Source: a virus
Virus record (IMG/VR): IMGVR_UViG_3300032293_001706
Span: 62,001 to 126,000 of that record
Length of the DNA: 64,000 bases
Reading direction: 5' to 3' (one strand)
The notes beneath the pieces were generated by a model that worked only from the letters and a program-made list of their open reading frames with translations, made no database searches and was not told the DNA's origin. How positions within the stretch are numbered: position 1 is the stretch's first letter; every line of letters begins with the position of its first letter. The translations under genes and the position numbers were made by a program. Below, in pieces: positions 17,219 through 26,500 of this stretch.

Positions 17219-18772
17219 TTAAATTTGGCTACTTTTTTCGAACACGTAATTTCCGTCAATTATTTTTGTTGAATTGTTTTTGAAAACAATAGTTGTATCG
17301 CCATTATTGAACGCAATATAATCTGTTGTATATTTTTTAGGATTACTAACACCATATATAACAACTTCGTTATATGAAAACTTCCTGATAGATGAAAAAG
17401 GTTTTATTTGTATGGTCTTTTCAACACCATTTTCAATAACAATTGCATCAACCCCTGAAATCATATCTTGTTCACTACCCAAACCACCAATTTTTTTTAC
17501 TTCATCGGTGTTAAATATTTTTTTAAGTTGAATTATTGTGTTATCTTCTCTAATATCACCCAACCTATTTGTTTGTTTTAGTTTTTCAAAAATTTCTTGA
17601 AAGGTTTTTGAAGTTTCAAGATTGAATATTCTATTTTTTAATAACTCCAAATAGTTACAAAATCTTTCAACTTCTTTTATTTGTTGTTGCTTATCTGATG
17701 GTGAAAATGAAATTTTTTCCTTATTTACGGATTTTAAATAAACATTTAAGTCGTTCATTAATATACAGAACGCACTATAGTTTGTGTTAAGTTTATTTAT
17801 AACTGACCGTCCTTTTGATTCAAAATCATATATACCTGACATTGAATTGGTTTCATATTCTCCCTTTTCTTTCCAATATTCAGGAAAAACATCTTTCAAA
17901 ATACTGTTTATGGTATGCATAAACTTATATTTTACTTCAGGGTTAGTTGAAAACAATTTATTTATTTCTTTTGTTTGTGTTGAGTTACATCCCATACTTT
18001 CTCTTGATTCACTTATAATTTGTTTGTAAGACTTTGATTCTTTTATTTCTTTTTCGGTTTTTGACAAATATAACGAATTTACGAATTCCCAGTTTATTGC
18101 GGAAAAGAAATTTTTAACATATTCATCTCTTTTGTTTTGGTATTTTAAATAATATGCATGTTCCCACAAATCTAAACCTAAAATAGGAAAACCACCGTCT
18201 TCAACAATGTTCATTAAAGGATTATCCTGATTTGGTGTTATAACAATTTTTAATTTACCACTTTTTGATATTATTAACCAACACCAACCTGAACCAAAAT
18301 TTGATGATGCTTTTTCTATAAAACTTTTCTTAAATTCGTTATAAGAACCAAAATCTTTTTTTATTCTTTCCAAGACCTCACCCTTAATGGTTTGTTTTGT
18401 TGGTGATAACATTTTCCAAAAAAGAGCGTGATTAAACGCACCACCAGCATTATTCCTAACAATTTTATTAAATCTTGAAATACTTCTTATGATTTCTTCA
18501 AGGTCCATATCAGACCTTTTAATATTTTCAATTGCTTTGTTTAACTTTTCAACGTATCCCTTATAATGTCTATTATAGTGAATATTCATTGTCTTAGGGT
18601 CAACAAATCTTAATAATGATGAATATGAATATGGTAACTTTTCGATACCAATTTTTTTCATTTCATTTAGAATTTCTTTTTGTTGGGTGTGTAATTCCTC
18701 TGAAAGATTTTCTTTACCTTCCAAAATTGTTTGAATTTCTTCAATTTCCAAATCTAACTTTTTAAGTTCCAT
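17219..18772 (-). CDS. Superoxide dismutase fused to possible PD-(D/E)XK-like domain
   Basis: 517 aa from the ATG at 18772, preferred over an upstream in-frame start at 18841 because a TATTTAT motif sits 4 nt before it. Residues ~45-235 are a full Fe/Mn superoxide dismutase: LPYSYSSLLRF, MNIHYNRHY (H65), NNAGGAFNHALFW (H115), FGSGWCWL, PNQDNPLM, and GLDLWEHAYYLKYQN (D201, H205), so all four metal ligands are kept. Gly111 and Gln182 correspond to the Mn-type second-sphere arrangement. A 40-residue helical extension precedes it. The C-terminal ~280 residues are unrelated to SOD; GSEQDMISGVDAIV (432-445) and TIQIKPF (453-459) resemble a PD-(D/E)XK nuclease core with Gln in place of the acidic residue. 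Confidence 0.8.
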   Translation of the reverse strand: MELKKLDLEIEEIQTILEGKENLSEELHTQQKEILNEMKKIGIEKLPYSYSSLLRFVDPKTMNIHYNRHYKGYVEKLNKAIENIKRSDMDLEEIIRSISRFNKIVRNNAGGAFNHALFWKMLSPTKQTIKGEVLERIKKDFGSYNEFKKSFIEKASSNFGSGWCWLIISKSGKLKIVITPNQDNPLMNIVEDGGFPILGLDLWEHAYYLKYQNKRDEYVKNFFSAINWEFVNSLYLSKTEKEIKESKSYKQIISESRESMGCNSTQTKEINKLFSTNPEVKYKFMHTINSILKDVFPEYWKEKGEYETNSMSGIYDFESKGRSVINKLNTNYSAFCILMNDLNVYLKSVNKEKISFSPSDKQQQIKEVERFCNYLELLKNRIFNLETSKTFQEIFEKLKQTNRLGDIREDNTIIQLKKIFNTDEVKKIGGLGSEQDMISGVDAIVIENGVEKTIQIKPFSSIRKFSYNEVVIYGVSNPKKYTTDYIAFNNGDTTIVFKNNSTKIIDGNYVFEKSSQI

Positions 18773-18776
18773 TACT

Positions 18777-18783
18777 ATAAATA
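18777..18783 (-). promoter_or_regulatory. TATTTAT motif, 4 nt before ATG (minus)
   Basis: Minus-strand TATTTAT ends 4 nt before the ATG at 18772, supporting that start for the SOD fusion. It lies inside the 5' end of the longer alternative ORF. Confidence 0.45.
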
Positions 18784-18800
18784 ATTGAATTATTGAAAAG

Positions 18801-21704
18801 TTATCTTTTTTGATTAATTCTATCCATAATTTCTCCAACAATTTCAGCTCTATCTAAGTTATCACCCATAACAGTTGCAATGTTTTGTTTTTTGGTATTA
18901 ACAATATCATATATTATCCCTTCAATCGCGTTCTCGAAAATTGGATAGTATACGGATACTGAATTTTTTTGACCATAACGATAAGCTCTATCTTCCGCCT
19001 GAGCCATATCACCAGGAACAAAAGAAAGGTCATTCATTATTACCGCTTCCCCAGCAGTTAATGTTATTCCAACTCCTGCGGCTTTCATATTACCAATAAA
19101 GATTTTTATCTTATCATCTGTTTGAAACCTATCTACCGCTTCTTGTCTTTGTTTTGGTGAACAAGAACCATTCAAATAAACAGAATTTTTTGAATAATGA
19201 TTATGAAGAGATTCTAATGTTTCTGTAAAATTGGTGAAAACAATAACTTTTTTATCCTGTTCGATAATATTATCAATTAATTCTATCGTTGAATTGATTT
19301 TTTCTTTTGCAATTACTTGTCTTACTTTTGTAAGTTTTGTGAACTGAACGGTTAGTGATGAACTTTCATCGGGGTTTTTATCATACCAATCATAATATTC
19401 TCCCATTAAACTTTCATATTCTTTAGATTTTAATCTTAGGTAAACTGGTGTTATTATTTTTTCAGGAAGGTCCAAGATATCCGTTTTTAATCTTCGTAAT
19501 ACTTGTCTTGACGTTCTATCTCTTAATTCCTCAAGGTTAGATGCTCCAGTGACATTCCATATTTTTCTATTACCAACTTTAAACTGATAACCATCACAAT
19601 ACCTTTTTACATATGCCATCCAATTTGATGCTACGGGTGATTCCACCAAATTTAAAAGATTATAATAGTTAATTGGTCTTGATGTCATTGGAGTTCCTGT
19701 TAATAACCAAAGTCTATCAACATCTTTCACAAAACTATTAATTAATTTGGTTCTCTTTGCCAAACTATTCTGTACATAGTGAGCCTCATCAATAATTATT
19801 AAATCAAAATTACTTTTTAATATTAAGGATTCTTGATTTTTTTCCGTACTGTGGAAGTTTTTAACTATGTCGTAATTCATAATTACAAAATCCGCATCTT
19901 CATATTTTTTACCTTCACAAATATATACTGACCTATCACTATAGTTTTGAATTTCCCTTTGCCAATTAATCTTTAAAGATGCGGGACATATAATTAAAAT
20001 TTTCTTTGCTCCTGTTTCTAATGCCGCAACAATTGTTGAAGTTGTATTATGAGTTACAATACAATGTTCTGTAACGTATAACTTATCAGGAGAGTCAACT
20101 GAAATACAAACCGCATCCCCTCTACCTTCGAGTTGTATATCTTTAATATACCTTCCAACTTTGTATTTATTAGGGGAGTTATATAATTTACACTTTCGTT
20201 CAAGTTTGAATGGGTTCATACCACTAGGTAATTTTATATTAACCCTATAGGATTTTTTACCCTTTTTTTTAACTCCATTATGAGTATAATTTGTTATTCT
20301 ATCTTTTTTTCTAGCAATCCCCCCTAAACTATGAACAATTTCAATTACGTCATCACATAGTTTTTCAGATGTTGTGCTAAATTCAGTTCCTCTGAACTCA
20401 CCATTTTTACTAACATAACAAGTCCCATCAGTATCCATTAAACCTTTTAAAAGTTCTAATCTATCATTAATTGAAGAATATTTATACGCATCAGGAATAA
20501 ATTTATTATATGAACCACAACCCATTAAATTTAATTTTTTCAAAATTTGTATTACTGGATTAGTAAGTCCTGCTTCTTTTATAATTTTATACCCATATTT
20601 TGAATTTACTTTTTCAATTATCCGTGAATTTTCAGGTAAAACTTGTTTTATATAATTAATAATTTCATAATCTTTAGTTGTAAAAGAAATACTTTTTTGA
20701 GTTATACCACCATCTCCTAAGATTAACCCCAACAAGTAAGGATTTAACTCTAATTCACGTGACACAAACTCAATCGGTTTAACCATTGGTATTTGCCATT
20801 TGTTATTACCACCTTTATTTTTAAAATAAGTTTTAAATTTATATTTTCTATTATTGTTATTTTTTTCACCTAATACTTCTAAGGCTAACTCTTTATCTAG
20901 CATATCGCCTACGGATAATACAATCTCTTTTTTTCTACGAGAGTTATTAGTGTTAATCCCAAAACTGTTTGACATGACCGAAAATAAATGTTCTTTACAG
21001 ACTAAAATAGAAACCCCATCATTGAATGATACTCTGTATAAATCTTTAACCCCTTGTGGGTAAACACCTAAAACTTTACACTTTTTACCATTACTACCAA
21101 TAACTTCATCACCAATTTTTAAATCACCAATTTTTTTTCTACCGTATGGGGTAAATACCATATTTTCAACAAACTCGGCTTTTCCAGCACCCATATCGTC
21201 TGCCAAAATAAATCTTTTGGTTCTTACTAAACGATTAACCGCTTCTATTTGATGTTTTAATGGAGGTCTATGGGAATACTTTGAAAAATCAATTTCTTTG
21301 TAATACTCTTCAGGGTTTTTAATAATCGCAACTTTTGGAATCCAAATATCCGTCAAAGGTTCACTTTCAAAAAATTTACCCCATATATGATAAGATTTTT
21401 CTTTTTCAACCAATAATTTTTCAACCCAAATTTTGTTAGGAGGATTGGTATATAATTTTTCATTTGCAATTTTTTCTGAAAAATATGAATCCAATTCAAC
21501 CCACTTCTTTGCAATTTTTGGTGTTATATTATGAAAGTTTATTATATACTCTGATTGACTTCTTGTTATTTCTTTACTCTTATTAGGTCCGAAAAGTGAT
21601 TTTAATCTTAATATATAGTTATTTGCACCATTATAACTCTCTAAAATTTTAAGAGCTTTTTTTTCAAAAACATTTATAGACGACGATTCGATGTTGTCTG
21701 ACAT
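18801..21704 (-). CDS. SNF2-family helicase interrupted by an intein
   Basis: 967 aa as translated; 589 aa after splicing. N-extein 1-175 ends in FILADDMGAGK and the C-extein (554 on) begins TTSTIVAAL, so splicing rebuilds Walker A GAGKTT. Other helicase motifs: II LIIIDEAHYVQN, III LLTGTPMTSR, and VI QAEDRAYRYGQ, typical of SNF2/SMARCAL-type ATPases that remodel or anneal branched DNA. It may stand in for T4 UvsW in recombination-dependent replication (inference). A TATTTAT motif lies 18 nt before the ATG at 21704. The gene's end overlaps the upstream alternative start of the SOD gene. Confidence 0.9.
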   Translation of the reverse strand: MSDNIESSSINVFEKKALKILESYNGANNYILRLKSLFGPNKSKEITRSQSEYIINFHNITPKIAKKWVELDSYFSEKIANEKLYTNPPNKIWVEKLLVEKEKSYHIWGKFFESEPLTDIWIPKVAIIKNPEEYYKEIDFSKYSHRPPLKHQIEAVNRLVRTKRFILADDMGAGKAEFVENMVFTPYGRKKIGDLKIGDEVIGSNGKKCKVLGVYPQGVKDLYRVSFNDGVSILVCKEHLFSVMSNSFGINTNNSRRKKEIVLSVGDMLDKELALEVLGEKNNNNRKYKFKTYFKNKGGNNKWQIPMVKPIEFVSRELELNPYLLGLILGDGGITQKSISFTTKDYEIINYIKQVLPENSRIIEKVNSKYGYKIIKEAGLTNPVIQILKKLNLMGCGSYNKFIPDAYKYSSINDRLELLKGLMDTDGTCYVSKNGEFRGTEFSTTSEKLCDDVIEIVHSLGGIARKKDRITNYTHNGVKKKGKKSYRVNIKLPSGMNPFKLERKCKLYNSPNKYKVGRYIKDIQLEGRGDAVCISVDSPDKLYVTEHCIVTHNTTSTIVAALETGAKKILIICPASLKINWQREIQNYSDRSVYICEGKKYEDADFVIMNYDIVKNFHSTEKNQESLILKSNFDLIIIDEAHYVQNSLAKRTKLINSFVKDVDRLWLLTGTPMTSRPINYYNLLNLVESPVASNWMAYVKRYCDGYQFKVGNRKIWNVTGASNLEELRDRTSRQVLRRLKTDILDLPEKIITPVYLRLKSKEYESLMGEYYDWYDKNPDESSSLTVQFTKLTKVRQVIAKEKINSTIELIDNIIEQDKKVIVFTNFTETLESLHNHYSKNSVYLNGSCSPKQRQEAVDRFQTDDKIKIFIGNMKAAGVGITLTAGEAVIMNDLSFVPGDMAQAEDRAYRYGQKNSVSVYYPIFENAIEGIIYDIVNTKKQNIATVMGDNLDRAEIVGEIMDRINQKR
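20046..21179 (-). other. Intein with LAGLIDADG endonuclease (class-3-like)
   Basis: Residues 176-553 of the helicase (378 aa). It starts AEFVENM, has a block B CKEHLFSV, two LAGLIDADG helices (LLGLILGDGGI at 324-334, LLKGLMDTDGT at 418-428), a block F AVCISVDSPDKLYV (C533) and ends IVTHN before Thr554. Ala1, the block F Cys and Thr+1 are the marks of class 3 inteins, such as that in the Deinococcus Snf2 protein. The usual block B Trp is Phe241 here. Both endonuclease helices keep acidic residues, so homing activity is plausible. Confidence 0.9.
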
Positions 21705-21722
21705 AAATCAATATTAAAAATA

Positions 21723-21729
21723 ATAAATA
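21723..21729 (-). promoter_or_regulatory. TATTTAT motif upstream of helicase
   Basis: Minus-strand TATTTAT 18 nt before the helicase ATG at 21704; back-to-back with the plus-strand motif at 21736. Confidence 0.35.
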
Positions 21730-21735
21730 ATAAAG

Positions 21736-21742
21736 TATTTAT
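21736..21742 (+). promoter_or_regulatory. TATTTAT motif, 5 nt before ATG
   Basis: TATTTAT ends 5 nt before the ATG at 21748, at the head of the plus-strand tail module. Confidence 0.45.
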
Positions 21743-21747
21743 CAATA

Positions 21748-22260
21748 ATGGCAAATAAAGTTCCAATTACAAGAATATCAAAATTTTTTGGTGAAAAAGA
21801 TTTTCAACTCAATTTATCAATGGGTGAAGAATGGTTATTGGGTGATATGAATTTTACAGTTGTTTTATATCGTGTTGATAGGTCTAAAACAAATCAGGAT
21901 GATGTTTATGGGGAAGCACTCACAAACTCAATAAGTTTTTTACCCCCTGTTGAGGTTAAAGGTTATCTTAAAATAGAAGCCCCCACACAACCTGAATTTG
22001 GTTCTTCAAGATTAACACAAACCGAACCAGGGAATATGACATTTAGTGTTTATCTACATCATTTAGAGGAGTTAGGTATTCAAATACAATATGGTGATTA
22101 TATCGGGTATGCGGAAACAGAAAGTAGAATGAGGTATTATACTGTTGCGGATGATTCAAGGATTATTTCAGATAATAAACACACTTATGGTGGTTACAAA
22201 CCTTTTTATAGAACATTTATTTGTACACCTGTTAGTGAAGATGAATTTAAAGGTATATAA
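21748..22260 (+). CDS. Neck/head-completion protein, possibly gp14-like
   Basis: 170 aa, beta-rich. Segments TNQDDVYGEALTNSISFLPP and IQIQYGDYIGYAETESRMRYYTVADD recall the YGED...P...GDxIxF arrangement of T4-type gp14 neck proteins, and it immediately precedes a gp15-like gene (overlap TAATG). T4 gp14 is longer (256 aa). It would sit between the portal/gp13 ring and the tail terminator. The call is mainly from gene order and a partial motif; it could be another neck or connector protein. Confidence 0.45.
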   Translation: MANKVPITRISKFFGEKDFQLNLSMGEEWLLGDMNFTVVLYRVDRSKTNQDDVYGEALTNSISFLPPVEVKGYLKIEAPTQPEFGSSRLTQTEPGNMTFSVYLHHLEELGIQIQYGDYIGYAETESRMRYYTVADDSRIISDNKHTYGGYKPFYRTFICTPVSEDEFKGI

Positions 22261-23300
22261 TGGCACTTCCGAAAAAAATAGTTAAAAATATTTCTTTAAC
22301 ACCAAAAAAAATATTGGGTGAAAGAAGAGAAGAATTATTAGAAATGATTCAAAAAGATGGTACTTTTCTACCGAAAGGAATTTATCATGCCGATTTGGAT
22401 AGGGGAATGTTGGATTTTGTTAAAAATGATTTAGGGATATCGGTTGACGGAAAAAAAATAAATACAGTTGATGTTATCATCACAACACAAAATTGGGCTC
22501 AATTTACACAAACTTGGAATTTTCAAGATTTGGATACCAATATTTCACCCCCATTTATTGCAACCGTAAGAAAACCTGAAACACCATATGGTACAAATCA
22601 AGGAACTACCTTTAAAATACCCGGTAGACCAACTTTTCAATATGCGTTGGTTCCAACGTTTGACGGTGTAAGAAATGGTTATGATGTTTATAAAATACCT
22701 CAACCGACACCTGTTGATATTACTTATGAAATTAAAATTTTCACAAACAGGATGAGAGAACTAAACAAGTTCAATAAAAAAGTATTGGAAGCGTTTGGCT
22801 CAAAACAATTCTATAAAAATATTAATGGTAGGTATATTCCAATTTTATTGGATACAATAACAGATGCATCAGTTAATGACTTAAATAAAAGAAGATATTA
22901 TATACAATCATATTCAATGAAAATGTTAGGTGTTTTATTAGATGAAGAACAATTTGAAAGAACTCCCGCAGTTTCAAGAGTCCTTCAAATTATGGACGTT
23001 GGTGTAAAAACCAAACAAAGAAAAGCTGAAGCACCAAACCCTAATGAAAATACTGTTGATGGTCTTTATCAATTTATTAGCGGTAACACACAATTAACCG
23101 ATACTTTGTATTATAATTTTGATTATTATTTCATTAAATCAGATAATGTTAATTCATATAATGTCTATATTAATAACAATTTTATAGGACAAGATGTAAG
23201 TTATTTTCAAGTAAATACAAATGATGTGTTAAGGGTTGAAATATCATTTGATGATGTGACAAAAAATGGTTCTATTTTATTTGAGAAAAAACTAGTCTAA
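22260..23300 (+). CDS. 15: Tail terminator / sheath stabiliser, T4 gp15-like
   Basis: 346 aa. The central part FQYALVPTFDGVRNGYD, then PQPTPVDITYEIKIFT and NKFNKKVLEAFG, matches the gp15 pattern in which a conserved SPI..YEL.IFT strand is followed by a helix ending in the putative tube-capping surface. An N-terminal extension and a C-terminal ~75-residue domain make it longer than T4 gp15 (272 aa). The protein would cap the tube and sheath at the head-proximal end. It lies between neck-like and sheath genes, as expected. The stop overlaps a small convergent gene. Confidence 0.65.
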   Translation: MALPKKIVKNISLTPKKILGERREELLEMIQKDGTFLPKGIYHADLDRGMLDFVKNDLGISVDGKKINTVDVIITTQNWAQFTQTWNFQDLDTNISPPFIATVRKPETPYGTNQGTTFKIPGRPTFQYALVPTFDGVRNGYDVYKIPQPTPVDITYEIKIFTNRMRELNKFNKKVLEAFGSKQFYKNINGRYIPILLDTITDASVNDLNKRRYYIQSYSMKMLGVLLDEEQFERTPAVSRVLQIMDVGVKTKQRKAEAPNPNENTVDGLYQFISGNTQLTDTLYYNFDYYFIKSDNVNSYNVYINNNFIGQDVSYFQVNTNDVLRVEISFDDVTKNGSILFEKKLV

Positions 23301-23462
23301 AGGTTCTCCGTATATGTCTTTTTTTTCCTGACAATTATTTTTAATTAAACTCTCCAAAAACCCATAAATTTTATAACCTTTTTTGTTACAATATTCTTTT
23401 AAGAGTTTATGTGACTCTACGGATATTTTGATGTTTTTTATTTTCTTGGGTGTTTTTTCCAT
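23292..23462 (-). CDS. Small ribbon-helix-helix-like protein
   Basis: 56 aa, ATG at 23462 (cat at 23460-23462), stop TAG at 23292-23294. MEKTPKKIKNIKISVESHKLLKEYC has the beta strand plus helix A of RHH DNA-binding proteins (IKISVESHKLLKEY), then a turn and helix B (YGFLESLIKNN). It could repress a nearby promoter. It lies antisense in the gap before the sheath gene and overlaps the gp15-like stop by 9 nt, the only reversed gene in the tail module. A TATTTAT motif is found 38 nt upstream. Confidence 0.65.
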   Translation of the reverse strand: MEKTPKKIKNIKISVESHKLLKEYCNKKGYKIYGFLESLIKNNCQEKKDIYGEPLD

Positions 23463-23500
23463 AAAGGTAGAAAAAAGGCAGAATTTAATCTTACTGAATT

Positions 23501-23507
23501 ATAAATA
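23501..23507 (-). promoter_or_regulatory. TATTTAT motif upstream of small RHH gene
   Basis: Minus-strand TATTTAT 38 nt before the ATG at 23462; the long distance makes it less certain. Confidence 0.25.
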
Positions 23508-23543
23508 TAATGAATAATACAAGTTTTTTGCTAAAGTTAACAA

Positions 23544-23550
23544 TATTTAT
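23544..23550 (+). promoter_or_regulatory. TATTTAT motif upstream of tail sheath
   Basis: TATTTAT 31 nt before the sheath ATG at 23582, allowing a ~25-nt A-rich untranslated leader for a highly expressed gene. Confidence 0.4.
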
Positions 23551-23581
23551 GTAAAAATAAATTTTACAAAAACAAAAAATA

Positions 23582-26500
23582 ATGGCAACAAGCAATAAAG
23601 TTTTCGTTTCACCTGGAGTATATACTTCAGAACGTGATTTATCTTTTGTGGCACAAAGTGTGGGTGTTACAACATTAGGTATCGTAGGAGAAACTTTGAA
23701 AGGTCCAGCATTTGAACCAATCTTTATCACAAGTTTCGATGAATTTCAAGCGGTTTTCGGAGGTACACTTCCTGAAAAATTCGTAAACACACAAATCCCT
23801 AAATATGAAGCGGCATACATTGCAAAATCATATTTACAACAATCAAATCAACTTTTTGTTACAAGAGTTTTAGGTTTGTCAGGTTATGACGCAGGACCTT
23901 CTTGGTCAATCACGTCTGTGGCAAACGTAAATGGTTCTACAGTAATTCAAAACGCAACACCTTCAAGTGTTGTCGTTACATTCACAGGTAGTACAGGTTC
24001 AACTTCAGTATCTTTTGGTTCATTTGCGTCAACTGTATTTGCAAATGATGTAAATACAACACAATCATTAACTGATGGAACCACAACAACTATTAAAAAT
24101 CAGTTGGATAGTTTTGTAAATTCAGTAATGAATACAAACTCAACAAGTGCAACAACAGCGTATGTATTTGGAACATTAGGTGACACTGTTTATAATACCT
24201 TGACAGGTGCTGGTTATACAGGTCTTACAAATGTTTATAACGTACCATCTTTAAAAAATTCATTAACATCATATTCAAGTAGGGATAACGATGCTTGGTA
24301 TTACTCACAATTTAATATTAGTTCAGGTAATAACTATAGTGGTTATTCATTTAGTGTTGCGGTAACATCACTATCAGGAACCGCATTTGGAACCGCAGGA
24401 CAATTTTCAGGTTCTGTAACAATTTCCGCATCAACATTACTTGGAACTGCTTATACCGATTGGAATAATGTTGTGTTAGCAACTCTTCGTTCAAGAGGTA
24501 TCGCACCATATGATAATTCAACAAATCCTGATTATCAGGTAACAGGAACTACAGATGTTATTATTGATTTAAGTGGAGTATATTCAGGTACAAGTAAAAC
24601 ACCTTTTGGTTCATTTGCAATTTCGGGTGTAACATACGAAGGTAATACATTTAATTTCAAAACATCCCTTGATTCAACAGACCCAAATTATATTTCAAAA
24701 GTATTTGGTTTATCTAATTTCGGAAAAGATAGAAATGATGTTCCATTGTTTGTTGAAGAAAGTTTCAGCAATATGTTGACCTATGGTTATCAAATGGGTT
24801 ACGTTAAGTCTATTGGTAGTACATTAAAAGGATTACCATCAGCACAAGACGATAACGGAACAAACACATCAATAGGTTGGTATTTGGAACAATATCAAAC
24901 ACCTGAAACACCTTACTTAGTTTCTGAATTAAGAGGTAACACAGTTTATGATTTGTTTAAATTTATATCAATTTCTGATGGTAACGCAGCAAATGCTGAA
25001 ATTAAAATTTCAATATTAAACATTTCATTTACAAATGGAACATTTGATGTTGGTGTTCGTGATTTTAATGATACAGACCAAAATCCTGTATTCATTGAAA
25101 AGTTCACAAATTGTTCAATGAACCCAAGTAATAATAACTTTATCGGTGTGAAGATTGGAACAAGTGATGGTGAATACGTACAACGTTCAAAATTCATAAT
25201 GGTTGAATTAAACCCTGAAGCTCCGATAGATGCACTTCCTTGTGGTTTTAGAGGTTATCCTTTAAGAACATATAACGGTGTTACATCAGCATTTCCAATC
25301 TACAAAACACAATATGAAACAGCAGGTGATAATACTTTTTATCCTCCTTTTGGTTCACAACAGGTAAGTTCAGGTGATAAAGTTAACAGAACTTATTTGG
25401 GTATTTCAAATACTGTTGGTATTGACCAAGAATATTTCAACTATAAAGGAAAACAAAACCCTACAAATATTGCAACGGCAACAAGTTCAAATCCTTGGAA
25501 TTTTATATCAAAAGGATATCACTTAGATTCAGGAGCAACAGTTGTAACAATTCCTTCAACTTATTCTACTTCAGGTACATCAGCATTTGAAGTTGGTGAT
25601 GCGTCCTTTAGTTCAGAACCAACAGATTCAACAAGTCCATACTACAGATTAAACGCAAGGAAATTCACTTTGGTTCCTGCGGGTGGTTTTGATGGCTGGG
25701 ATATTTACAGAGAATACAGAACAAATGGTGATAATTTCATCATTGGAGGTTCAGGATTCTTGAAAGGTTTTGCACCAACATCACAATTCCCTACCGCAAC
25801 TGGTTGGGGAGCGTTTAAGAAGATTACTGTTGACGGTAATTCAAATGATTGGGCTAACACCGATTATTATGCATACTTAAAAGGTCAGAAGACTTTCGCA
25901 AATCCTGAAGCGGTTAACATTAATATTTTTGTTACTCCGGGTATTGATTTTGTTAATAACTCAAACCTTGTTGAAGACGCAATTGATATGATTGAAAATG
26001 ATAGAGCGGATTCACTTTATATTACAACTTGTCCTGATTATAATATGTTTGTATCAAATACAACATCATCAGAAAACTTGATTTACCCTCAAGAAGCGGT
26101 TGATAATTTGGAAACAACAGGAATCGACTCTAACTACACCGCAACTTATTATCCTTGGGTATTGACAAGAGACACTGTAAATAATACACAGATTTATCTT
26201 CCTCCAACCGCTGAAGTTTGTAGAAACTTGGCGTTGACCGATAACATCGCGTTCCCTTGGTTCGCATCTGCGGGTTACACAAGAGGTATTGTAAATGCGG
26301 TTAAAGCAAGAAAGAAACTAACACAAGAAGACAGAGATACCCTTTATCAAGGTCATATTAATCCAATTGCGACATTCTCTGATGTTGGAACAGTAATTTG
26401 GGGTAATAAAACAACACAAATTGCTGAATCCGCTCTTGACAGAATCAACGTAAGAAGATTGTTATTACAAGCTCGTAAGTTGATTTCAGCAGTCGCAGTT

